A stretch of DNA of 64,000 nucleotides. It comes from Beta vulgaris subsp. vulgaris. Taxonomy: Eukaryota > Streptophyta > Magnoliopsida > Caryophyllales > Amaranthaceae. Below the pieces are notes generated by a model that saw only the letters and a program-made list of their open reading frames with translations, was not told where the DNA came from and searched no databases. Numbering within the stretch: position 1 is the stretch's first letter; every line of letters begins with the position of its first letter. The stretch lies in NCBI RefSeq assembly GCF_026745355.1, contig NC_079205.1, forward strand, positions 44,112,487-44,176,486. The letters are read 5' to 3'. The position numbers were made by a program, and so were the translations under genes. Shown in pieces: positions 26,758 to 36,640 of this stretch.

Positions 26758-26878
26758 TTTTTTTTTTATCTATATAAGCCACGAAGGCAGTGCAAAGAAA
26801 GAGAGAGAGGATTCGAACTTATGACCTATAATTCATAACACCTTAGTCTTAACCAATAGGCCAAGACATCCTTGGTTT
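26758..26878 (-). repeat. tRNA-derived SINE, minus strand
   Basis: Read on the minus strand, the element starts CCAAGGATGTCTTGGCC. It then shows an A-box-like GGCCTATTGGTTAAGAC and a B-box-like AAGTTCGAATCCTCT about 35 bases apart, and ends in an A-run (the T9-T10 run at 26759-26768 on the + strand). The flanks TTAATGGCAGAAA and TTAACGGTGAAA are similar and may be a decayed target duplication. Confidence 0.55.
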
Positions 26879-27105
26879 CTGCCATTAATGATCTTAACAC
26901 TTTCAATTACATCAGGATTGGTCGTAACTCGTAACTAATTCATAAAAGCTTATGAGAGGATTTTTCTAGTTGAGTTTTGTCGACTTCCTATCATTTTCTC
27001 GTTGAACGTAACACAAATAGACATTACTACACCTATTCACTGGGTAAACAACCCACTACTAATAGAGTATTAACTAATAATAATTATGTTGAGTTGGATT
27101 CCATT

Positions 27106-27906
27106 ACCACAAACAGTGGTGGATCTTAACTAATTATTTAGCAGGGCCGAGTTGATAAAATAAAAGTTTTAGTGTAAAATTTTAAATGATAAATAAAAAC
27201 ACTAATACAAAAAAAAAAAAATATACTATTATTGGATACAAAGAACTTGTAGCTAATGTAATAAATCAAAATCTCAAAGGCGCAATTTTTAAGAAATTGT
27301 TTTCATTTATTTGTTTGACCATTATGAAATTTTCAAGAAATTGAGTAATTTTTTAAGAAATTGAAGGTATAGCTCATTAGCAACTAAATAAATTACTGCA
27401 GTAATAAAAACTAAAAAAAACTACCAAATTGCTTTCTTAAGTCACAAAAAAGAGAATAAACTTATGTTTTATGATTATTAGGAATGAGTTTGAGGAAATA
27501 AGAAGTATTAATATAGTTAAATAAAAAAGAAAGTTTTTTAAAGAAGAAGAATAAAAGATAGTATAATTAATGGAAAAGATTTTTCTAAATTAGGCAAATT
27601 GGTATAAGCGGCCAAAGATAAAGAGGAAGAAGAAAGATAGAAGTAAAAAAGAAAGAAAGAAAAGAAAAAAAAAAGAAAAAAGAGAAGCATTTTAAATAAA
27701 GAAAAACAAAAAAGTCCAAATGTGTTGAACTGTTGATGCAAGATTTGAACTTGCAACCTTTAGTGCTCAAACTTCATTTTACACCTTGCTTCAAGGTCAC
27801 TGTGCCACAGTTTGTTTTGTGTCTACAATTTACTTAATTTATCTTATATAGTTATGGGGGGCCAAACCCCCACCCGCCCCTTCTATAATCCGCCCCTGAC
27901 CACAAA
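27106..27906 (+). mobile_element. Second non-autonomous hAT element with 8-bp duplication
   Basis: The element is 27114-27898 (785 bp), flanked by identical octamers ACCACAAA (27106-27113 and 27899-27906). The left end reads CAGTGGTGGATCTTAACT. The right end, on the opposite strand, reads CAGGGGCGGATTATAGAA, the same terminal class as the element in myosin intron 1. The interior is A-rich with no transposase. It carries a tRNA-like B-box segment near 27735-27765 on the minus strand. Confidence 0.85.
27717..27815 (-). repeat. tRNA-like SINE fragment inside the second hAT
   Basis: On the minus strand, TGGCACAGTGACCTTGAAGC (A-box-like) and GGTTGCAAGTTCAAATCTTG (B-box-like, GTTCAAATC) occur in tRNA-like order, followed by a T-rich stretch. 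It appears to be a SINE head carried by the hAT element. No duplications mark its limits. Confidence 0.35.
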
Positions 27907-28754
27907 CCTCAATAAACCTAGTTGGCTCGCAAACGATTCTAACTCCGTACAAAATTTTCTAGAGCCAAACATAACAATGTCCAACTTGAAAAGTTTGTGA
28001 GCAGGCTCAAAATAAGTTTTAATTATATTATTTTACATATTATAGAAATTAAATGAGAAGTTATATTTAATTTTGCACAATACTGGTAGAAAAACTCTAA
28101 TTAAGTAGTTTAAACCTATTTATAGAATATATGTAATATAGTTTTTTTAACTCAAGTTCAAGGTGGGGATAGTGGAGTTCAAAAGGGAGGGATGGGGGGT
28201 AGGGAAATCGACAAGGAAGGGAGGGGGTAGGGAATTCGATGGGGAGAAGCAGGGGTGGGGGCTAGGTTGGGGTGCCATGGGGGAGGGGAGGGGGTGAAGG
28301 CTGGGTTGGCAGGGGGTTAGAATTAGGGTTAGGAGTGTGCTAGGGTTATTGTTTAGAATTAGAGTTAGGGGCTAGGGGTTATGACTAGGGTCAGGGGTTA
28401 ATTGTGGCAAAAATGTAAATAATGCAAATGGTGATTTAATGGCGGTTAGGAAAACGGCATTTGGTGAATGTTTTCTAAAAACATAGGGATATATGGTGAA
28501 TATTTTAGGGTATATGATGAATTTCGTGATTTGTCGGGGGTATTTGGTGAAAAAACTTAAAATTTAAGCTCGATACTCGCCTGGAGTTCGAGTAAAATTA
28601 TAACGAGTCGAGCCGAGCAACCCCAGGCTCGTTCTCAGTTCGGCTCCTTAGCATCCCTAATGGGTAGTCTACTCGATGGGTAGATACGATTTTTCCAACA
28701 CAAATACGACCATGAGAGGAACTCAAGCTTACAGATTTAAAAATATTCTACTAT
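27907..28754. other. Intergenic stretch with G-rich, TTAGGG-like low-complexity block
   Basis: No gene is seen. From about 28160 to 28400 the + strand is strongly G-rich (repeated GGGAGGG, GGGGGTAGGG). It passes into degenerate TTAGGG/TTAGAATTAGGG words at about 28315-28400. The segment 28430-28555 has repeated GGTGAAT/TTTGGTGAA words like a lone transposon terminus. Confidence 0.45.
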
Positions 28755-28763
28755 TTTATAGTA

Positions 28764-28853
28764 GGGAAATTCCCACTGGTATACTTCAACTTCTAACAAA
28801 TCCCAGTGGTATATCTAAGTTTTTTGGATTCCCAAAAACATACCTGAGGTACT
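28764..28853 (+). repeat. Left terminal inverted repeat of the MULE
   Basis: Starts GGGAAATTCCCACTGG and pairs with 45807-45896 over about 90 bp, including the shared words ACTTCAACTTCTAACAAATC and TTGGATTCCCAAAAACATAC. The first 11 bases (GGGAAATTCCC) are themselves palindromic. Confidence 0.88.
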
Positions 28854-30735
28854 GCCATCTGTTCATATGTGACATAATTCGATAATAACAGTTAGTGTGT
28901 TGTTAAGTGTGATCCTCTAGAGTTATTAGTGAACTCTAAAGATAGAGTTAGTGTAATCTCGACCCTTAATCTAATTGTATTAATCTCAGCCGTACATTAA
29001 AATTAAATCAAGAAGGATACCCAAATCTGTTTCTCTCTCTCCTCCACCCTTCTCTACTACTGTCTCTTTCTCGTCCACCCTTCTCCCTCCAAATTCGTCC
29101 CCCTAAACCACCTCTCCATTGAAACTTTCAGATAGCTTGCTTGTTTAATGGTTGCGCGAGTGTAGTTCTCGGGAATGCCTACGCTGAATTTGTCCCCAAT
29201 TTAGTTATTGTGATATTTAACAAGAATTCCCAAATTAAACCTGGAATTGCCAATTCTTACAAAGCATCTTCAATCTCTTAAAATTGACCTCAATTGAGTC
29301 GTTTCTTCCACAAAATCGGACATCTCCACTCGAAGCTACCATAAATTTGCATTGAAGTAACTAAGGAGCCCAAAATTTCGAATTGACGTCCTTTTTAAGG
29401 TTCTAAATTTCAATTTTTTTTAGCAAAAATTGTGATTATTATTGTAGTATATAATAATTTAGATAAAATTTTATTTTATCTTGTTCTCAAATTATGATTG
29501 TGTTTTAATGAAAACTCCAAATTTCATTTTAATATTGCATTGTGTTTTTGTCTTTTACATACTGTTCATCTTTTTTTAAGATGTGAGAGGGTGTAGAGCT
29601 TTGTGAGAATGATTTGGGTACTCACAGATTTCAAGTATGCTTGTGCTTGCTGTATATATTTGGATAAGAATGATCATAAAGTTTCCAACTGGCAATCAAA
29701 AGCCATGAGCATAGCTTCCTGTTTGTGTTGGTGTTGAGGTGGGTATCTTACCTTTCTATTCCATATTAGTGTATGAAATACTGAGGTGCCTAAATTATAT
29801 GTGTAGAAGATATTTTGTGGGATAGTTATAGGCATTGGTTCAGGTCGTGTTAATGTACTGACGTTTTAGATTTTAGTCAGTTTTTGCGGATGATCAAACT
29901 CGGCATTCTTTTGAGTTTTTCGGTTTCAAATTTACTAATGAGTTTTACTGTTTTTGCAGCTTTTGGTTGACAAGAGACTTGCTGATCAACACGCCCCTGC
30001 CCATGATCATAACAAGGAAGGTAAGATGAGCTCATCTCATTGCCTCATACTGTTATCAATGAGATCTCCATTCGATCTGGTGAATGGGTACCCATGCTGC
30101 TACTTGTCTTGTCTTGCTAGGTTTTGTGGCATGATTATTTCCATTTTTCTTTGCATGGAGATGTAATTAATTCACTCGGCATGAAGTATGGTAAATGGAA
30201 GTGAACTCTATCTGATTTCCATTTCTGCTGTTATTTATCATAGAATATTTTAGATAGTTGTAGAAAACTAGAAAGGAGTAATATTGTGATAACATACGGC
30301 CATTTCTAGTAGTAGCTCTTTAAGTTGAGAGTGAGGTTGTGCATTTGTCGAGCAGAACCCTACAAATACAAACTGTGTTATATGCTGCATGGTGGCCTTA
30401 AATTAATGAAGGAACTCTAAATATTGATCATTCTTCTTTGCCAAATTTAGTTGACTTGTAGCTTGAATCAGTATGCTCATAACAAGGAAGGTAAGAGTTC
30501 ATCTCATTATCTCATACTGTTATTAGTGAAATATCCTATATGTGACCCAAATTTTTGAAGCACCAGTTGGCTTGTTGAGAGGGACAACAAGTATCAATTT
30601 TTTCTTCATCTCTTTCCCCCCTCCACCACTTGCTCTTCTGTTCTCTGCTTGCGTTCCCCCTGATGCTTAGTATTTTCAAGTCACTTGTCTTGTATCAGTC
30701 CATGTCTCTTGTTCACTTACTTTACATAGGATATA

Positions 30736-30808
30736 TGCCTATTAGCTCAATATGGGAGAGCATTGCGTGGCAACATGCAAAGACGTAGGTTCAACTCCTA
30801 CATAGGCA
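30736..30808 (+). pseudogene. tRNA-like cloverleaf, probable tRNA pseudogene
   Basis: A 73-base segment folds as a tRNA. The acceptor arm TGCCTAT pairs perfectly with ATAGGCA, the D arm is GCTC/GAGC with a 9-base loop, and the T arm is GTAGG/CCTAC with loop TTCAACT. The anticodon arm is irregular: a 5-bp stem leaves an 8-base loop and a 6-bp stem leaves 6 bases. I therefore assign no anticodon and treat it as a pseudogene or SINE head. Confidence 0.4.
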
Positions 30809-30889
30809 AGTTTCTTTCAAAGCAATAATTCAGAGGAAACTTTTAGCCAGTTAATTCGAACACAATGTAATACTAATAAATACATAATA

Positions 30890-30979
30890 GTGCAGCACTT
30901 CATTGTTCATTATTTAGTAAGAGTGCAGTACTTCATTGTTCATTATTTAGTAAGAGAGTGGTACTTCATTATTTAGTAA
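30890..30979 (+). repeat. Short tandem repeat, about 34 bp, 2-3 units
   Basis: The word GTGCAG-ACTTCATTGTTCATTATTTAGTAAGA is present twice, followed by a shortened third unit (GGTACTTCATTATTTAGTAA). It lies inside the MULE left arm. Confidence 0.75.
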
Positions 30980-31305
30980 TCCAAACTAATGCACTGAAAC
31001 AGTGATCCGAAAATAACAATAATCCAAAAGTGACAAAAAGCCAAACATGTTTCAATGTTCTTTTTGCAAAACCAAAAATTATAAAAGATAAGTTTTACCT
31101 TATTGCACTATATAACTTAAAATAAACAAAAGATCAGTACTCATACAAAAGAAACTCATCAATTTCATCCAAAACACATTAACTTGGATATGTACCAAAA
31201 TTATAAGCTGCTCCCCTAATCATGTTTCACTGTTCTTTTTGCAGCTTTATTATTACCACTCTTAGTTGTTGTTGCATTGTTTGTTGTTTTTGAAGATCCG
31301 CCAAC

Positions 31306-34300
31306 TTACTTTGTTTTGTTACGTGCTTTCTTCTGCATTTGCGTTGGACCTTTTTGGCAAGTCTTCATTTTGTGGCCAAATTCACTACAGTTGCTGCATC
31401 TTAATGTCTTGCTTCTCTTTCCCTTCCTCTGTTCTTCTTCACCTCTTCTTCTATTTTTGACAGGTCTGCCAACTCCTCTCTTCATCACAGGGGGTTCAAT
31501 GGTAGGGAGTTCACTTTCAGGCCATTGCTCTCTGTCAGGTATGGCATTAATCCCACCACCGTAAGCCATCTTGTATCTTTTGACAGAGTATCACTCATGA
31601 ACAAATTTAATTGGATCAAGCCCTGCATGCAATATGGCCCTCATCCCATGCTTGCATGGGATTCCTTTCAACTGCCACTAATTGCACTTACAAGTATGAT
31701 TGTTTAGGCTCAATGGAAGATGTGACTTACCATATGCAATTTCATACTCCCCTCTACTCGACAAGATTACCCTACATGTTCTGGACTCATTACAGAGTTG
31801 TTGCACCCGCTTCACTATGTTAGAACAGATATCAGACCTGTCCCATTGCTCACATTGTTCCCTTCTTGTGGCTAACCTGACCATGGTAACCCTCCTCACA
31901 CCTGCATTGTTATAACATACATTAGCTTGAAGTTGTGACTATTTAAATGCTTTTGAGCTATCATTAGAGTTAAATATTTTGTTCTTACCTTCAAGTAGTG
32001 TTAAGACAGGTCTGCATTTGTCAGTTCCCAGTGTGGCGTTGAAGCTTTCCACAAAATTTGTCTTATTCATATCACACTTCACATCTGGATTTAACTTGTA
32101 CTTGGTCCATCTCTGTTGGTCACCCAAATTTGCAAGCCAAATTGTAGCAGCAGGTTTGTGCTTTTTGATTTGCTCCATCGCCTTCCTAAATGTGAACTCA
32201 GAGAATGCCCCTGTTATCAGCCAGAATAACTACCATATTTTAGGACCAGAGAACATCTTCTTCCAATTTACACTTAAAGGTTTTGGACAAAATCTTCTTC
32301 TAACTTCAGGCCACACTTTTGCACAAGCTTTGTCAATGGCCTTTAATTGAACAGAGCAACAACAACAACAATACAACACCAAAATATTAGCATCCACATA
32401 AACTTCCATTCACCATAGTTAATCTAAGAATATGAACATCATGACACGAAAATAAAAAGTTAAACGTCACACTTTTACCTTGTGCCTGTCAGAGATGATA
32501 CACCAATTGTTGCCTCTATCACTCTCCGGCAACACCTTCTTCAAATGCCAGACAAAAAAACTCCAAGTTTCTTCATCCTCTCCTGATACAATAGCCCAAG
32601 TAACTGGAAACATTTCATTGTTCCCATCCATAACTATAGCAAACAACAACACATACACCCCCATAATTCCCTTTTAAGAATGTTCCATCAACCCCAATAA
32701 GTCCCTTGCACCCAGCAAATAAGCCATCCAATGCTGCTTTGAAACTTATGAAAATACAACTGAATGTCAAGGGTTTTTCAGGATGGTTATGAGGATACCA
32801 TGAACAATGGGCAACAGAGTTTGGATTTGTGGCTTTTATGACCTCACAATAGTTAGGTAGATATGAATATGAGATGTCATACCCTCCATGTATCTCATGC
32901 AATGCTTGGGATTTAGCTCTGTATAAAGTACTTTTTGCCATTTGGAACTCCATACCGTTTCCACAACAACTCATTTAGGGATTTTGCATGAATATCATTG
33001 TTTGCCCTTATGTCTTCAATCAGGGATTTGGAAGCCCATTTGGCAGTGACCATTGCATTTTTGGTCTCAATTCTCATACAAGTGTGCTCAACAGATTTAA
33101 TTGACTTGATAGCCCATGTGACACCATCAACTAATCTAACAGCATGCAACCTCCATTGACACATCTCATCACTACACCTCACATACTGTAAGTTTCCAAC
33201 TCTCTCGACCACCACAGAAAAGCCACACTGGATACAGTAATCTTTGAGCACATCTCTCAAGTGTTGTTTATCACTGTAAAGTTGTCATGGTTTAAGCACA
33301 ATTTTGCCAAAATCCTTATCCTCGTAGAACTCACCATTTCTGTACAATCTCCCAATATAATTATCAAAGTCATCACAATCATCCTCCCACACTGGACCAT
33401 CATATGGATCAAAATTTTCATGCATCATTGTAATTATGTTATCCTCTTGTTCCTCAACTTCATTACCTACATTCACATATACATCACTCTCATCCTCATC
33501 ACTACCCTCAATTTAACTTCGTAAATATAAATCATATCCACTCAAGTCAGCAACATTATCAAGATCATTTCTCAAGTCCATAGCAGCACTTTTGTTCCTA
33601 CCACAAGTTAAATAAGATGAAACCCAATGCCTTTCCTTTCTGCGGTGGTTCTAGGCACTCTTTTTTTTTATTAGTGGTGAAGCCCTAGCAAAAGTTGATG
33701 ACACACCTTCAAATGTGAGAGTAGGAGTTGACATTAACTGAATTTGGGATTGGGAATGATTTCTGGGACTTTTCCTTGGATCAATAATCCTTGTTGGGTC
33801 AATTGGTTGTACCACAGGTGTACTATTACCTCTCCCTAATCCCCTACCTCTTTCAGTTCCCTTAACCTTCCATTGCCTCTCCCTCTACCTCTCCCTGGTT
33901 CAATAGGCTCCATTTCAATGTTGTTCCAATACTCCATGTTCTCAACCACAATGTCATTTACACCATTAGGAGAAAGTGGAGGCTGGTTAGAATGCCCTGT
34001 TTGAGTGACCCGACTTTGAGTAGGGATAAAGTTAGAGTTTAGTCTGTTGCTTCTCCTTGGAGACGCAAGTACTTGATTTTCAATGGACTGTTTTTTAGTG
34101 GCCTGATTTGGTTCAGCACTCTGTTTTACCATTTCTCTCAATTTAATGGCAGCTTGAACAACAACTGTTGTTTTGGTTGACTCACTCACCCAAATGTGTA
34201 TTAAGTCCCTCCCTGTTAAGTTTATAAACATCTTCATCAAATGGTTGTCAGTACTCAATGGTTCATGTTTCCTTCCATATAAGTAAGTGAGCTTAGGATT

Positions 34301-34443
34301 CTTAGGCACATGGTTTTCTTCCTTCTCAGCTATGTCCCAATATTCAGAAATTAGGTCCAAAAGATTGACCTTATCAATATCATCAACAACCACATCTATG
34401 TCTTTACCTTTGTATTGGAACCTTAATACCGGATTATCCCCCA
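31306..34443 (-). pseudogene. MuDR-type MULE transposase, broken
   Basis: Minus-strand pieces run in the normal MULE order. First is an N-terminal PB1-like/acidic region starting MGDNPVLRFQYKGK (34443-33836). Next is the DNA-binding segment with YCIQCGF..CSDEMCQWRL (about 33480-32913). The DDE core has GVDGTFLKGNYGG (about 32690) and CIISDRHK (about 32485), then NFVESFN (about 32055). A SWIM zinc finger follows (NHTCKCN..GIPCKHGMRA, about 31690-31640), and last a zinc knuckle CSNCSEFGHKMKTC (about 31375). Two introns fit (about 32342-32478 and 31906-31990). Breaks seen: a TGA replacing the expected Trp near 33282, a frameshift near 32945, a one-base G-run shift near 32665, and a second TGA for Trp near 31600. 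The product would have cut and moved the element in the nucleus; this copy cannot. Confidence 0.85.
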
Positions 34444-34459
34444 TAGTATGACCTAAAAG

Positions 34460-34622
34460 AAATTCAATCAATACAACCACAATTCAACAACATATGCCAA
34501 AAAAGAAGATGACTTTAAACGAAATTCAATCAATACAACCACAATTCAACAACAAATACCAAAAAAAAGATGACTTTAAACGAAATTCAATAAATACAAG
34601 CAAAGTTCAACAACTTCAGTTT
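34460..34622 (+). repeat. 61-bp tandem repeat upstream of the MULE transposase
   Basis: A unit of about 61 bp beginning GAAATTCAATCAATACAACC recurs at 34460, 34521 and 34582, the last copy diverged. It lies just upstream of the transposase start on the minus strand, so it sits where a MULE promoter would be. Confidence 0.75.
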
Positions 34623-34992
34623 TTCCGAATTTCAAAAAATTCCAAAATTCAAGATCACTGGTTTGGTTATGAAAAAGACAACTTGCAATCAACAAAACCA
34701 CAATTCAAGCACAATTCATACTATGTTCGACGAGTAAGCACAATTATTCTATTGTAGTAATTAGTGGAGGAAGGGAACATATGATTAAAATGTGGAAAAT
34801 TTCCCCTCCCTCAACTTTGACAGCAGCGTACCCACTCCCCTAGTCCCCATTTGTTTTTGGTGGTTGTAATATAGTAATGCCTCGAATTAAAACGTAAATC
34901 ATTCTAAAAACACCAAAAATCGAAAACATAGATTCCTGAAAACATGATAAATTTCCAACACAAACAGAGAACTTTGAAAAATAAAATAAAAT

Positions 34993-36576
34993 TGTTGACC
35001 CTTGAGTTTTGAAGATGACCAAACCACAAAAGACATAATATATTTTATTTATGTTGATTGCAAGGTAATTCATGCTCGAGCTAAGAGAATACTTGATTGA
35101 AGATTAAAGCGGAGAATTAATCAAGATCGAAGTAAAGATGTTCGAGAAATGAAGAATCAAGCATGGAATGAAGATTAGAATACATTAGGGTATTTATTAA
35201 TCTTCTTGTTAAGGTTGAGTAAAAGCTTTATTAAGTTCGTGGTGAATTCTCAAAGGAACTTGGTTCTGTTCCCATGAAAGGAACAGACCTGGCACTATAG
35301 GAACAAGGCTTAGGAACAAGACTTAATAATTAGGGAACAAGACTTAAAACTAATTTAGGAACTTCTAAGTGACTAATATTGTGCGCCTAAGATAATTTGT
35401 GCCCAATATAGTTGTTAGAGTTTTTAGGGATAATTTGACTAAGATCCATTATTTTAGGAAGTTAGTTTAAGTTTGTTAGGAAAAGATTTTAAAATGATTT
35501 TATGATTTTAAAATAACTGATTTTCAAATCTTATCTTTTTAAAATATATATTTTATCTTTTATATTTTATTTAAAAGATTTAGTTTTCAAAATGTTTCGG
35601 ATTTTTTATTTATAAAAACTGTTTTCCGGTTTTATAAAAGATTTTGAAAAAGATATTTTTCCTAAAAACTAGCTAAAGTATTTTATTTATTTATTTCCTA
35701 AATTCTAGATTACACGCCTAAGTGTTTACTGCTACAGCTTTATGTAGTTAGTGGATTTAGTGGCTTAAGTTAATTATCCTCCAAGTATTTAATTAAATTA
35801 AATAAGTTAATTATTCTCCAAGTTTTGCAAAAACCACGTAATATGTTACTGCTTCTATGAAGTGAAGTAGTGGATTAGTGGATGCTTTACATGACATGGA
35901 ATAATTAATTTAATTTAATTAATTAATTAAACATCATGGAGAACATGTGATAATGGTCTAAGTTAGTGGAAATCATGTCTTGTCTTAATTGTCTATAAAT
36001 AGGCGCCTAATTCATTTGAGTAAAATTGTGTCTGACTTATTAGTCACACATGTGTGTCTGACTTAGTTAATTTGTCTAAGTTATCTAAAGTGTCAGTGCC
36101 TTTCCTTAAGAGAATTCATACTTACATTAATCGAGTTTTTATACTCTTCCATTGTTTTACAAAGTGTATTTTTGAGAAAAAGGGTTTGAGTGAACTCTTG
36201 TAAGTGTGAGAAAGCTTTGAGTGAAGCAAGAGAAAGAGAAGAAGAGAAAGAGAAAGGAACTTCGAGTGAAGTTTGAGAGAAAACGTCAGTTGTTGGGAAC
36301 TGTCGTTGGGAACTTGAGTTGAGTGACTTAAGTTGAGAATCGAGAGAAAAGTAATAGGTTGTAATCAGAGTTGTTTTGGCCTATTATAGTGGAAAGTTGT
36401 TTAAAATCCCTTGTGGTCGAGGTTGTTTCTTCCTACTAGGCCTAGGAAGTTTTTCCTCGTAAAATCTCTCGTGTTCCCATTGTTTGTTCCCAAGTTTACT
36501 TTTAATTCCGCAAAAAGTAGTACTTATTCTCTCACTATAATTCACCCCCCTCTTATAGTGCTCATATTATACAACA
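34993..36576 (+). repeat. 5' LTR of Copia element 1
   Basis: 1584 bp, TG..CA ends. Transcription signals are expected here: a TATAAATAG-like box (CTATAAATAGGCGCC) near 35993 and GA-rich sequence after 36200. The 3' copy carries an extra piece of about 23 bp near 44484-44506. Confidence 0.93.
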
Positions 36577-36578
36577 AT

Positions 36579-36590
36579 TGGTATCAGAGC
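36579..36590 (+). other. Primer binding site of Copia element 1
   Basis: TGGTATCAGAGC, two bases after the LTR, complementary to the 3' end of initiator tRNA-Met, the usual primer of plant Copia elements. Confidence 0.92.
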
Positions 36591-36640
36591 GGGAACTCTA
36601 ATATTCAGGAAACCCTGTTGAGTTCAAGATCTTGAAAAAT

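Larger units (their letters stand above)
28854..31240. other. MULE left arm, no transposase coding
   Basis: This is 2.4 kb between the left terminus and the transposase 3' end. It contains a CT-rich leader-like stretch (29030-29130) and an exon-like segment bounded by GCAG and GTAAG at about 29960-30020. It also has a partial direct duplication (CATAACAAGGAAGGTAAG at 30008 and again at 30478), a tRNA-like cloverleaf (30736-30808) and a 34-bp tandem repeat (30890-30979). MULEs often pick up host gene pieces, but I do not recognise a source gene. Confidence 0.45.

Noticed and set aside
28315..28400. Interstitial telomere repeat
   Set aside because: The TTAGGG words are degenerate and irregular, and the plant TTTAGGG unit is not tandem here; low-complexity G-rich DNA is the simpler reading.
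31979..32350. 123-codon + strand frame
   Set aside because: It lies exactly opposite the MULE transposase on the minus strand, whose conserved motifs explain the region.
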